Source: Nautilus pompilius
Taxonomy: Eukaryota; Mollusca; Cephalopoda; Nautilida; Nautilidae
Length of the DNA stretch: 64,000 nucleotides
Reading direction: 5' to 3'
NCBI GenBank assembly: GCA_018389105.1
Contig: JACATO010000094.1
Location: 1 to 64,000 of the forward strand
Under the pieces are notes generated by a model. That model saw only the letters and a program-made list of their open reading frames with translations, had not been told where the DNA came from and searched no databases. Of the stretch, positions 50,291-62,216 are shown one piece after another; the first letter of the stretch is position 1, and each line of letters opens with the position of its first letter. Made by a program: the position numbers and the translations under genes.

Positions 50291-51666
50291 TTATATTTTG
50301 ATTAAAACAAACACGCGCTCTCTCTCTCTCAATCGCGCGCGCGCACACATCCGCACCCGTCGCAGTGTGAAGCCCATCCATTGGCCAGTCTTAGAGAAGC
50401 CGAAGAAAGTAAATATTGTTATTTCAGAAGAAGAAGAAGAAGAAGAGCCCCCCCCCACACACACACACACACGCCAAACCTCCATCCACCCCCCCTCTCC
50501 GCCCGGCCTGCCGTCTCTTCCACGTCTGGCTGCCGCCATACCCCGCCCTCCGTCCGAGGTCGCACCACCGCAGTAAATGGCATGTTTACCGGACCATGTG
50601 ACTAAGCCTTAAAAAAAAAAAAAGAAGAAAGAAATCGATGGTGGTAAGGTCAGACGTCTGGACGTCACGTGTACGTCACTCGGCGGCTAGACATTCGCGC
50701 ATAATCATGAATGCATCGACAGCAGAATAAGCGGCCCCCCCCCTTAACACTCTCCCCCCCCCTCCCCCCTCCGGCGGCGCTGTTCCTCGCCCGGCCGTGC
50801 ACTTTCCCAGCACGCTGCATTCACGGTGCGTATTAAGATCTCCCCCCGGGGGGGGGGCAGAGCTACCACGCCGACAAACGAGGAGGAGGAGGAGGGGGCT
50901 ATTAAAGCCCATGCATTCTCATGCAACTCCTGTAGTAAACCATAGCTGAGATATGTCACGATGCCGTAGTAAAAAAAAAAAAAAAAAAAAAAAGAAGAGA
51001 AAATGGCGCGTTCGGCGGGAGTGAAAAGTAACAGCCGAGTCGGTGAGGAGAGGCATTGCAAGGCCGGCCCCCCCCCCTGCGCTTTGTTTTCGCCCGTCAC
51101 TGCGTGCGGACGGTAGCCGGTTTCAGAGGGGAGGGGGCGGCGAGCGGTGTGGCTCGACACGCGCGCCGGCGGTCATCGGAGGGTCCGTCGGTGAAGGAGC
51201 GGGGGAGGGGGGGTTGGAGGGGGGTGGGTGGCGGCGGCGGTAGTGGTTTGTAAGTAGGGCAGGCTACGGTGGGTGGCGGCGCTCGCGGAGACAGCTAAAT
51301 ATTTATGCAAATCGCGGGCGAGCGACGAGACGGTCTTTCCTGTGTCCGTCCGTGTGAGTGGGTACTCGGATCTGCCCGCACGTGCGCTTCGCTCGCTCGC
51401 TCGCCGGCGCGCGTGTCGAGCCGTGTGTGTGTGGTGTGCGTGTGTGTGCGCGCGCGCGTCCGTCCGTCCGTCCGTCCCTGTCCGGTGTGAGGGAGAGGGA
51501 GAGAGAGAGCGCGCGCGCGAGAGCCGTGCGTCTGTCTGTCTGTCTGTCTGGTGGGTGCACGCGCGCTCGCCCGGCCGGCCGCCGGAGGAGGAGGAGGAGG
51601 AGAGACAGGAGTCGCCGCCGCTCGCGAACTTCCCGAAGACGAGACGCCGAGCCGAGCCGCCGCTGG
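50291..51666 (+). promoter_or_regulatory. GC-rich promoter and 5' leader of the Ski gene
   Basis: From about 50.3 kb base composition switches to GC- and CpG-rich and stays so through the coding exon. Visible motifs are an inverted CCAAT (ATTGG) near 50380 and a cluster at 50651-50680. That cluster holds CAGACGTCTG (exact palindrome), GACGTCAC, the E-box CACGTG at 50666-50671 and a second ACGTCAC. The sequence CTAAATATTTATGCAAAT at 51295-51312 combines an A/T-rich TATA-like stretch with a perfect POU octamer ATGCAAAT (51305-51312). Long C and G runs, a 23-base A run near 50971-50993, (GTCC)n and (TCTG)n repeats are also present. The transcription start cannot be placed from sequence alone. 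Confidence 0.55.
51305..51490 (+). other. Possible 61-codon upstream ORF in the Ski leader
   Basis: An ATG within the octamer at 51305 opens a 61-codon frame ending at 51490, in a frame different from the Ski ORF. It would count as a uORF only if transcription starts upstream of 51305. The composition is repeat-driven (Cys/Val/Arg-rich), so the peptide itself is unlikely to be functional. Confidence 0.3.
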
Positions 51667-52614
51667 ATGGAATTCGCCCCACCCCAGCCCGTGAGCCCCC
51701 ACATCCAGCGGGTGATCAAGACCTACCAGACGGCCGCCGTCCGCAGCCTCAACGGCCCCGATGCCGTGAGCGTCCAGAACCTGGAGCTGCCGCCGCCGCC
51801 GCCGTCTAAGACGACGACGACGACGACGGCCGGGTCGGCGGAACTGGTCGACTATCGCAAAGCAATGGCTGCTGCCGCCGCCGGCAAGAAGCCGCCGAAG
51901 AAGGGGCTGGAGTACGACCCCTTCAGGTCCCCGCCGCCCTACCCGATCCAGCAGATGCCGGTCTTCGCGCCCATCGACTCCTCGTGCACCGAGCGATCCG
52001 AGACGGCGCTGGGGGGCGAGACGATCGCCTGCTTTGTCGTGGGTGGGGAGAAGCGGCTGTGCCTGCCGCAGATACTGAACAGCGTGCTGCGGGACTTCAC
52101 GCTCGGCCAGATCAACGCCGTCTGCGACGAGCTGCACATCTTCTGCGCCCGGTGCAACCAGGAGCAGCTGGAGGTGCTCAAGGTCGCGGCGATACTGCCC
52201 ATCAACACGCTCAGCTGCGGCCTGATTACCAAGACAGACGCCGAGAGACTGTGTCACGCTCTGCTACATCGAACTGCCGTGAAGGCCCCCGAGCCGCCGT
52301 CGCCCTGCAGCTTCAGGGTCTATCACGAGTGCTTCGGCAAGTGTAAAGGGATCTTCAACCCGGACCTGTACACTTCGCCCGATGCGGAATGCATCCACTG
52401 CACGGAGTGTCGTGGACTCTTCAACCCGTCTCAGTTCGTCTGTCATTCACACAAGGCTCTGGAGAACCGTATCTGCCACTGGGGATTCGACTCGGCCAAC
52501 TGGAGGTCGTACCTTATGCTGGCCAAGGATCAGGACAACAGAGAGAAATTACAAGAACTCGTGGAACAGTTGAAAAATAAATTTATCCAGGGAGGAAAAC
52601 TGAAACGCAAACAG
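51667..52614 (+). CDS. Ski/SnoN family transcriptional co-repressor, first coding exon (partial)
   Basis: Ski proteins bind Smad2/3 and Smad4 in the nucleus and recruit co-repressors to shut off TGF-beta/activin target genes. This exon encodes 316 residues. Residues 3-28 ([19 protein letters not shown]...) match the conserved N-terminal segment. A Pro run, a Thr run and an Ala run follow (about 42-80). The Dachshund-homology domain spans about 110-203, starting [20 protein letters not shown] at 118. The SAND-like Smad4-binding domain spans about 216-285, with HECFGKCKG, the CIHCTEC zinc-binding cysteines at 242, 245 and 248, CHSHK at 259-263 and the family signature [11 protein letters not shown] at 269-279. 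ATG 51667 is the first in frame after a stop at 51355; its context has G at +4 but T at -3. The exon ends CAG at phase 0 before GTGAGT. The C-terminal coiled-coil must lie in exons beyond the window. Invertebrates usually have one Ski/Sno gene, so SKI and SKIL are not distinguished. Confidence 0.96.
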
Positions 52615-52620
52615 GTGAGT
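52615..52620 (+). other. Splice donor, Ski intron 1
   Basis: CAG|GTGAGT is a perfect donor consensus exactly where family similarity ends. Reading through would add 15 non-conserved residues and stop at 52657-52659. Confidence 0.92.
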
Positions 52621-54198
52621 GATGTCGTGGGGGGGGGGCGAACCTATTGCTTGTTGTAATTGATTTGTGTTAGCTTCCATTTTGACCTGTCACCAGTCAG
52701 AAGCTGGTGGCGCACACACGCACACACACACACACACACCACGCCACACCACACACGCACGCACTTGTTGAATGTTTATACCCCGACTAGTTAACTGTCA
52801 ACGTCATTTAAAGCCGTGTGTTTGTCCCCACCCCCACCCCCAGTTCGGGATTACCACCACGAGATTAGTGTTTGAAATCAACGCGAATCTTTATCTAGTC
52901 GTCGTCTTCTCCGGCCAGCGATGGAAAGCCTCCCCCCCCCTCCCGTCAGCTGACAGTCGTCCTTTAAGTCAACAGAATCCTTTCCCAAACCCACACTGGC
53001 TCCCCGTTCATTCAGTCGCTCCCTACCCACCAGACCTGGGTCATGGATTACGTAACGTTGTTGTGACCTTTAAACTGAATTGGCCTACTTTCACTTTCCC
53101 CACCACCACCACCTCTTCAGTTCCTTCGCCGTCTAAATAATATTTTGCCCCCCCCCCCCACTTTTTTCAACAGAAACTAGTTAAATACACAGATAAAGGA
53201 TATTTACTCCCTTATGTTCGAGGTTAACGTTCGCCTAACTGATAGTAAGTGGGTAGGGTGTCGCCAACAGGCCTTCAGAGACAGCAGTTTCCTTTTAAAC
53301 AGTTGGCTTTGCATCTGTTCACCGCTATTCAACAGCTAAAGCGTCGGCCTCTTCTCTGGACCAGTATCCTGGATCGGATTATGTAATCCAAGTGGGTTTT
53401 TCCAGAGATAACCTGATGGTCTCAAATACTGATTATACAGATTTGGATTGGAATGCTTGATTTTAGTGCTGTTCTGTTGCGGTTCATGGGCTTACCTCTG
53501 CACTTTTTGTTTTTAATAATGATGATGATGATGATGTGAATGAAGAATTAAAAGAAAATACCTTTCTCTAAAATTCTAAGTATCCAGAAGAATCGCTCAA
53601 AATTTTGGTTCAATAAATTAAATGTCAGTTTTCGTTATTCTGTTAAATGAGACAGATGCATCATCATTCGTTTTTGTGTGGTAAACAGTAATAAGGCCAT
53701 TGGTTTTCTTTTTAAATATTTTAGATTCTAAAGGAAATGTTTAAAATAGCCGGGCGAGGGGTAATATTAAAAAAAAAATTAAGTAATTAGGCTGGCTATG
53801 ATTGATCCTTGATCCCATGACAGATTTGGCCAGGGTGTTATCACGCATCTGAAGGAGGAAGAGAATTTCTGCTCAAAGAGTTGGCCATTTTAACGACAGA
53901 AACTTTAAATTTCTTTTTCAGAAATTTGTTTTATATTACTTACCTGTTTCATATTTACCAGGTAAACAAAAACAAAAAAAAAAGGAGAGAGTCCTGGTGT
54001 TAACCTTAAATCTAGGGCTGTGTGTAATTTAACTGTTGTACGTGGTAGGAGACTTTCTAATGTAAGTAAAGGGCAACCTTTGGCAAAGAAGGTAGACATT
54101 TAAAAAAAAAAAGTAGCTTATTTCCTAATAAAAAAGGAAGAAAATCTGGTTGTCCTCAATATCTTATTTCAGATTAACTAAAAATGATTTAGATCCAA

Positions 54199-54199
<1 letters not shown>

Positions 54200-54231
<32 letters not shown>

Positions 54232-54402
54232 GCAGCCTTTGCACTGACATCATCTTTCTCTCTCTCTCTCTGCAGTCTTTGCACTGACATCATCTTTCTC
54301 TCTCTCCCTCTGCAGCCTTTGCACTGACATCATCTTTCTCTCTCTATCTCTGCAGCCTTTGCACTGACGTCATTCTCTCTCTCTCTCTTCTCTCTCTCTC
54401 GA
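54200..54402. repeat. CT-rich satellite with GCACTGACATCATC units (array H)
   Basis: Four units of CTGCAGCCTTTGCACTGACATCATCTTTCTCTC type (about 60 bp period) lie in CT-rich sequence. The first three cores are TGACATCA and the last is TGACGTCA. The CTGCAGCCTTTGCA block is unique to this locus. The array lies inside Ski intron 1. Confidence 0.93.
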
Positions 54403-56479
54403 TAGAGGAATGGGAATTACTGAGAAAACAAATATTCAAGTGAAATTTTATTTTGTAAACATTGAAATTTTGTGCAGTTGGAGAATGCTGAACTCGTTAT
54501 AGTAGAGAATTAGAAGACTGGTCTTCTGTAGTATCTCCCCTCCCTCTGGGCTTTCCACAGTGGCAATGAAATAACTATGTAGTCGCATTATCACACTGGA
54601 TTCTAAAAAAAAAAAAAAAAAAAAAAAAAGAGATAGAAAGTGTCCAAGAACTGCTTAAAACTGCCTTGGTTTGTTTGAGTTGAAGTCCTGCAGTAGAGGA
54701 ACTATTTACCCATCTGTCTTTCCTGGTTGTTCATCAACTGGTATTTTAGTAGGATGGTTGGATCCCTTCAGCTGACCTAACACTAAGGACTGATGTGCCC
54801 GCATGCTCAACTCTCTCTCACAAATAGAGAGCCTGACACATTATGTTTAATGGGAAATTAAGGATATCTTTGCTTCAGGGAGTTTAGTCCCCCCTCCCTA
54901 AAAATAAAATTTCTCATCTTTTAAAGTCATATAGCACAATAACAATGGCCGTCTGTTAAATTGGTTATACACTGTAAAAAAACCAAAACCCTGCCTCCTA
55001 GCCATAAATGTGTGCTGTAGGGCTCTGCTCACAACCGTAGATCTGTCCCTCTTTCGAACCTCATGGGAGACAATGTTAGCTGCTGAGAAACCGTCAAGGT
55101 GTTGGAGAAAAGAAAAAAGTAGTCGTTTGTGGTAAAAGATCAGGTCTGGTACACGAATTACGTTTCTGCGACTGAGATTGAGCTAGATCTCGACATTGTG
55201 ATGACAGACAGCTGAAGAATCCACCCACCCGCCGTAGAGAGGAGAGGCATGATGTCATTTTCAGTTTTGTGCAGTCACATGTTATGTTAAGTACACAGAA
55301 AGAGTTGTGCTGCACTCGGAAGACTGCTGTTAGCTAAGCCACCAGGTAAATGGCTAATAGGTGATTTTTTTTTTTTTTTGTAAAGGAAATTTAAGAGCAA
55401 AATCCAGAGTTACATTTTTTTTGTCTTTATTTTTGATATTTGAGCATTTAAAATATGTATGAAATGCATTTTCATCAGGACCCCTTCTTGAATGAATTCC
55501 TGTATATGTTTAAATATATAATAAACTTAGTTTGTTGTTGAGTAGGCTCAAAAAAGGAGCTCCCTTCCAGAATAGTTGGCTGCAGAAAACCGACTAGCAA
55601 CTGAAGGAAGCAGGAGCACCTAGAGGAAAGTCCTTGATTGTGCTTGGCTGGTCATTGAACCAGCTGAGGCCAATCGGGTCTTTAGATGCTCACTTGTTCA
55701 CCACATGATGCATACTTTACCAACTTGCCATTCTTTGGTACTAAACATATCAAAGTAGAGGAGGATCACCGCGAATAAACTTTATTTCTAACTATAGCAA
55801 GGCTGTGCTAGGGTCTAGAGTAAAATGTCAGACCTGATTGTATTATCGGCAAGCGAAACACGTACTGCTTTGTATAGGGGAAATGCACTGGTGGAATGGA
55901 CTGTAACCATGGAGTTGCACTCATTTCTCCTCCATGCATTGCCAAAATCTTTGCAAAGCTAACCTGTTGGTTGGCTGCCATGATGCACAGATGGGTACAA
56001 TATGTAGTAGAGAATGACTGTAAACAATATGGTATGTGGGAGGTATAGGAATGTCTTTAATTTCTAGGTTTCTGGATGGAATAAAATGTCATAGCTCTAT
56101 AAAGATGTTTTCTTGCAGCAACTGATTGTATTATTTATTGTCATAAAGAAGTTCATTCCAGGAAAAAAAAAAAACTTTTCCTTTTTCGCTCAAATTTTTT
56201 GTTGATTTCTTTGTATTGTTCTTAATCTTTCCACATTTTAGAAGACTCGTAAATGGAAGAATATTCCACTAAGAAACCGACTTTCTCTACATAGCCTTTG
56301 CATAATGTTTAATCCGTTTTTATTAGATACTGTAATTCAGTTAAACGGAAGAGCGCTCGCTATGCAGTGTCTTGCACGAAGTTTTGTAAATATAAGCCAG
56401 TTTTGTAAAAAAAAAAAAAATAAATAAACGAAGGCAGAGAAAGGAAAGGAAGTTGTTTCTGGCATTGGCCGGCACGCCG

Positions 56480-56830
56480 CATCGCACGAATTTATCTTAA
56501 AACAAGAGAATCGGCGAGACAAAGTTACGTTAGTACCCCATTTATTTCTGCACGAGGCACATTGCGACTTAATTGCATACTAATCCCCCCCCCACGCACA
56601 GGAGAAATATTGTAATGCAGCGGCGGCTAATGTATTAATTTTTCACGATGGCTATCCATCATGAAAGGGAAAGATATTTTCAAAACAATATCTTTGTTTA
56701 TGCTAGAAATGGTTAAAAAAAAAAAAAAATCGCCTTCGTTATTTGTCAGAGGAAAAATTACGGGCCATTTATCACCCATCACTACTGGCCGTCTGCATTG
56801 AAATAAAAGTCGCAGAGATTCTTATCTATA
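56480..56830. promoter_or_regulatory. Possible intronic regulatory element
   Basis: A stretch of Ski intron 1 with few simple repeats and several homeodomain-like cores (TTAATTGCATACTAATCC near 56570, GGCTAATGTATTAATTTT near 56625). A GATGG-CTAT-CCATC hairpin is near 56648. It looks more complex than the surrounding intron. This is inference from motif density only. Confidence 0.2.
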
Positions 56831-56999
56831 TTTAAATGTTTGTTTTTGCCAACCAGTACAGTGTTTCAAACCAAGCATCATTAAGAAATTCAGATAGTAA
56901 AATTAACCAAAAAAGCCCATTAGATGAAAGTCGTCTTTTTAAATGCTTTGTTGAGTTACAGTTATGGTGTGCCATTTACGGCAGTCCGATGGTGGTGTT

Positions 57000-57190
57000 T
57001 CAGTGGTTCAGCCCATAGCACCACCGTAGTTAAGAGGTCGAGTTTGTTTTTGGTTGGAATTGGCCAGGTTTGGTGTACTTTCCCATTGGGTTCCTTCTTG
57101 CACTTCTTTCCCGGCTGGCTGCATGGGTTCTCTTTGGACACCTGGCTTCCCCTTGCATCTAAAAACGAAGGGTTCTGGTAGGGTCTAATC
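57000..57190 (+). mobile_element. tRNA-derived SINE copy 3 (diverged, in Ski intron)
   Basis: TAGTTAAGAGG at 57027-57037 fits the A-box pattern and GGTTGGAATTG about 25 nt downstream is a degenerate B box. The body then matches copy 2 in order: CAGGTTTGGTGTA, CCCGGCTGGCTGCATGGGTT, CTCTTTGGACACCTGGCTTC and CCCCTTGCATC. This is clearly the same family though diverged. Confidence 0.65.
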
Positions 57191-57367
57191 ATGGTGACAT
57201 GTTTGGCAACTTAAGATATCATCCAAATTCCAGATTTTAAGAGGAAAATCTTTAGTCCTTAGTTTACTAAGCTTTATTCTTTACATTATTATCACAGTCT
57301 AATGTGTTACTATTCAGGTGAAAGTTGTGATTTGTGTTATTGTAGTTAACATTAAAACAAAAAATAA

Positions 57368-57368
<1 letters not shown>

Positions 57369-57402
<34 letters not shown>
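57369..57402. repeat. (ATC)n microsatellite
   Basis: Eleven uninterrupted ATC trinucleotides within Ski intron 1. Confidence 0.95.
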
Positions 57403-60400
57403 GAATGTTGTTTTTATTGAGATATTTTTAAGATTATCTAATAACATGAATTATTTAAAAGAACTCTTGGATATTAATAGTAAGAATAATTTTGCAGTTA
57501 CTAACTTTGGATCTTAAGCCATGAATGGCTTTAAAATATTCTTAGTTGGTGAACCTTTGAACTTATTATCTAGGGAAGACTTCGTAGAGTTACTGCAGCG
57601 AGGTAGTAGAAAGTAAAGGACTGTTAGAGACTTAAGACTGAAAATCCTTAACTGTAGTTTTTTTTGGTTAAGTTTTAGTCTTAATGTTTTTTTCCCTTCA
57701 ATTTGATTTAATGCCTAACAATTGTGTGTGTGTGTGATGGGGTCAGAACACCGAGTCAACATTCCCGGTTCCAAGCAATCTGAGCATTGAATGCTGTATC
57801 AACTTATCTGCACAATTTATTTATAGGCACATTTCACAAGAATAGACCGCATATAAACATCAAAGCCTGTGGTTTTTCTTTTTCTTTTCCCCCCCCCTAT
57901 TTTGTTGACATAAGACACGCTTTACTGAAAGGGCAGAAAAGTGTTGTTCTCTTGTTTATTCAAACATAAAAACTAATAATTTTTTGGGTCAGCTTTTTAT
58001 TTTTTTTACCATTTAAAGATGTTGTGTCTACAGTTTTATAGTTAAATTAAAAAGTATCCTGTCATATAATACTTGATATTTTGAGAGGGCGTAAGCTGTG
58101 GACAGACTTAAAATGGTTGGTGGACCAATTTTTCAGGGTTCACATGAACCCTAAATCTAATAATGTGATGTTAAAAGCATTAACTATTCATTTCAGAATC
58201 ATCGTCTACCTTTGGCTGTTGAACATTTTTTGATGTTGCAAACGAATAAGAATACTGAGAGAAAACAAATTTAATCTGCAGTATATTTAATGCACTTTTG
58301 CAGTTAACATTTAATTTACTAAGCTTTTTGCATTGTTTAAATATTGGCTTTGAATTTTCTAAAAGTAACATTGATGCATTCATGTTTGTCAATGGCATCT
58401 ATCATCGTGATGCAGCACGTTCATCTAGTCTATCACACCAGTTTGTGTAGTCCTTTGCCATCACTAACAACCAGAAACTGACAATTCTTCACGACTGCAT
58501 TACGATTTGCAGCACAAAGAATCTAGCCGTGAAGGATTGTTGATTTCTCTGGCTTTTAAGAGGGCTCTTTTGAAAATGTTCAAATGGTGATGTGTGAAAA
58601 GATAGATTTTACAGGTAATTTACCTCACATTAAAAAAAAAAACAAAAAACAACAACAACCCAACAGTGAAAATTTGTGATAGCCATTGTACTGTTAAGCT
58701 GTTTGCTTGCTTACAGAAAAATAAAAAAAATTATTTGAACAATTTTTTTCAGAAACTATTATTGTTAAAAATAGATGTTTAGAAATTTTAAAATTAGGGA
58801 TTTAAAAAAAAAAAATATGAGTTGCAAAGCCATTTTTCTTATAACCAGCTGAAAGATGTAGAGCTTTAATCTTGGACTGCGTACATAAATGTACCATTTG
58901 GAGAAATGTTGCCTTCCATTGAGAAAACTAATAGATTTGTGATTTTGGTAAATTAGCTCGTGCTTGTCTGTCTGTCTCTGTGTGTAAGTTTGTGTTTATC
59001 ACTTAAAATTATTTTTTGAATAAATAAACTTGTTTTAATCATTAATTGGTGTTTTAAATGTTGCATTCGGGGGCCCTAAGATTTTCTAAATAATCCCCAT
59101 TGACACCAGTATTTGACTGTCGCTGCTTGCACAGAATGGACTATTGTCTGCAAAACAGTTCCTACATAGCCTGCTTGGTGAAGGCGGACGAACAGTATCA
59201 CCGTTCTTGGTGCAACATGTAGTGGAGGATGCAGAGCAATGGCATGGGTGAACATTTGGTAGAGGTTTTGATGAATGTTTATATCTTGCCAGTCATTTAT
59301 CCATCCTAAGGGATCTTCGTTTGTAATTACCATATTCTACTGGAATTTTTAAGGAATTTATGGGGATTGAGAAATTTATTTTCAAAATGGTTATTGGATC
59401 TATGGAGTTAATTGCAAATTCTAGTAACTAATAATTGTCTTTTGAAATGCAAATGAATTTGTATTGCATTTACTAAGTAAACTGAACACTGCCTGGTAGA
59501 ATTTTTATTTACAGATTTCTTACCTGTGGAATCAGGTCCCTTCCCACACTTGCTATTTGGGTAAAATACATAAACAAAAAAAAAAAAAAGAAAAAGTTTC
59601 TTTTTAACAAATCTTTCCTTACGACAGGCCATCGATTATATACAGCTCAATGGTTTCTTTTTCTGCTAATGATTTTTTTAAGTGCACAGTGAATTTTTTA
59701 AAATTAAAAAAAAAAAATGGGCAAATCAAACTAATTTTAAATACTAAACTTTGGCTGATACCTCACCGTGGAAAGTTTTCTGCTGGATTAATATGTCTCA
59801 AGTTTCGTGATGGCTCATCCTGTTGGATCTTTGTCTTGAATTTGACTAGGGACATTCAAATGAAACAGCATTTCTGTAATGGTGCCTGACCACTGGGTCT
59901 TGCTTGAACGTTTTTGTTGTAACTTCGAGGTGGTTTGCTGAACCTGATTTTTCTTTTTTGCCATTTTACCTAAACTGCTGGTTAGGGTTAGTTAATCTAG
60001 AAGGGGGATCTTTGAAGGTTTGCTTTGGTAAAACTGGAGTGAATGCTCCTCTCATTGTGTTTGGAAAATATAAGGGACGGAGGTAATTGGCTTGCCCTCT
60101 GCTTGCAGTCACCATTCATCTTTGCCAACCAATTTAAAAAGATATCGATTTAACAAGTGACATTACATAAAACAAATAAGAAAATGTGTGAAGAAACACT
60201 CTAAGCTTTAAAACAAAGGCAAAACATAACAACAAAAATTCCAACAAAACTCAGTTAAGAATATGAAGAAGAGAAATTTATTCATGTTGCTTTTGGAATG
60301 TCTAATTTTGAATAGAATTTTTAGTGTTTTCATGCAATATGTAAAAAATTATTATGATAATTATAGATGGCCAGGCTAACGTATTCTGTAAGCACATCAC

Positions 60401-62175
60401 GAAAGCTGCCAAGAGCAGTTTTCTTTAAATAAGTTTAATTTAAGATGCCAGAATGTTTAAATTTAGCATTTTTTCTCTCCTTTTATTAAAGACAGGGTTA
60501 ACATTGGTTAATTGAGTAAGTTTAATTTCGGTGTTGATGTGATGGATTATTTTGGAAACTTCTATTTGAAATTGTAATTTATATTGATGTATAAATATGT
60601 ATGTATATATGTGTGTTCAGGGCTGGTGTATCATTAATGAACAACACCAGAGTTTTTAGAATGATAGTTTTCTATACGATAAAGAAGTTTGTCACACATT
60701 ATTTGGTAAATTTTTTGTTGGAATATCTATAAAATGCACAGATTTGCAAATTTCTTTGGGTTTTAAATTTTCATCAAATAACTCAATTCTTCCAGTGACA
60801 ATAAGTATAAGGGATGTTTGAATGAAACCCAAGCCAATTATAGCAATTCTGTTTTCATGCAAGTTTAATCTGAGCATCCTTGGTAGATGAGAAATTCACA
60901 AATCGAAGAACAAGTAGATTTTTATACTGTATTGTTGTTGTGTTGTTATTGTTATTGTTATTATTATTATTATTATTATTATTTAAATCAGATCTATCTC
61001 TCAAATTATAAACAAGCTGCCATTGTTTTCAAATGTCAACTTCCAAAAGAAAAGAAAAAAGATCTACACTGCATGCGGAAAATCCTGGTTTTCTGCGGAG
61101 AGAAAAGAATCTTGATAGAAAATCCTCTAAAAGAAGAAAACAAGGGTTTAAGAAAATTTTTGTTCGGATATTTTTCAGATGGTTGTGAATGTCAGATTCA
61201 GACTCTCATGCTAATCTCGAGTCATTTATAATCCAACCAGAAGGTGAATTGTTTTAGAGCTTGGTCAGGAAATAAATTATTAATATACACAGAATACATA
61301 GACGATGTTGTCTTAGGCTATGACTCATTCTGCTTTCTCTGGAGACATGGATTTTATTGTTTGGAAAAAAGCCATGTGTTGTTTAAATTAGATGAAGCCT
61401 TTCAAGCAAGAGATTAGCAATTTTGAAATCAGCAGAATCCAAGTCATCTTACCAGCCCCCTTTTTTTGGCAAAAAGACCATTTCTAAAATTAAAGAAAAG
61501 AAAGAAAAAAGGTTTAATTTAATATAATAAAAAAAAAAGGAAACAAACCTCTCCAGAAATATTAAATTTGCATATATTTCCAAGTTTGTTTTTTTTTGGC
61601 TTGCTTAATTAGTGGCAGCCCCTCAGAATGAATCCCCATAAGGCTTCAGTGATATACTTTTGTGCCTGAGATTTTAGGGCAGGCAGTTCAAAAAAACAAA
61701 AAAAAAAACATTGTTTAATACTAGCTGTCTCTACACAGTCAAGAAAAGAGGAGGAGCACTGTTTAACACACCGTGAGAGAAGGCAGATGGCCAACAAAAA
61801 AAGAGAGCAGCAGCTACCTGTGAAGATTGCACGCAAAAATTCTGATGCAACAGCAGAATTTCTTTTATTGCAGTCGTCTCCTCCTCTTGTGAAAACCTTT
61901 AATTCATTCATTTGCTGATTTATCTATTTACTTCCAAAAAATAAAGTACCTTTTATGGAGCGCAAAATACATCGATATTCGTGTTTTTTTTTTTTTATCA
62001 TTCCTGTTTATTATGTATAGGTCCAGATCAAGACATCTAGTTAGTGGTGAACAGCCCTCTACAGTTTATCTTTGGTGCAAGAGTGTGGCTCTGTCAGAAT
62101 TCTGGATATATAAATAAGGAACTTATAACAGCAGAACTAGTTATGCCAGGACTTATATAAAGCGCCTAGAAAAAG

Positions 62176-62216
<41 letters not shown>

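Noticed and set aside
51295..52257. 320-residue minus-strand open frame opposite the Ski exon
   Set aside because: It is the antisense shadow of a GC-rich coding exon; the plus strand carries the conserved Ski domains.
53340..53440. Possible fourth SINE tail (GTGGGTTTTTCCAGAG)
   Set aside because: Only one short block is similar and no tRNA-like head is present.
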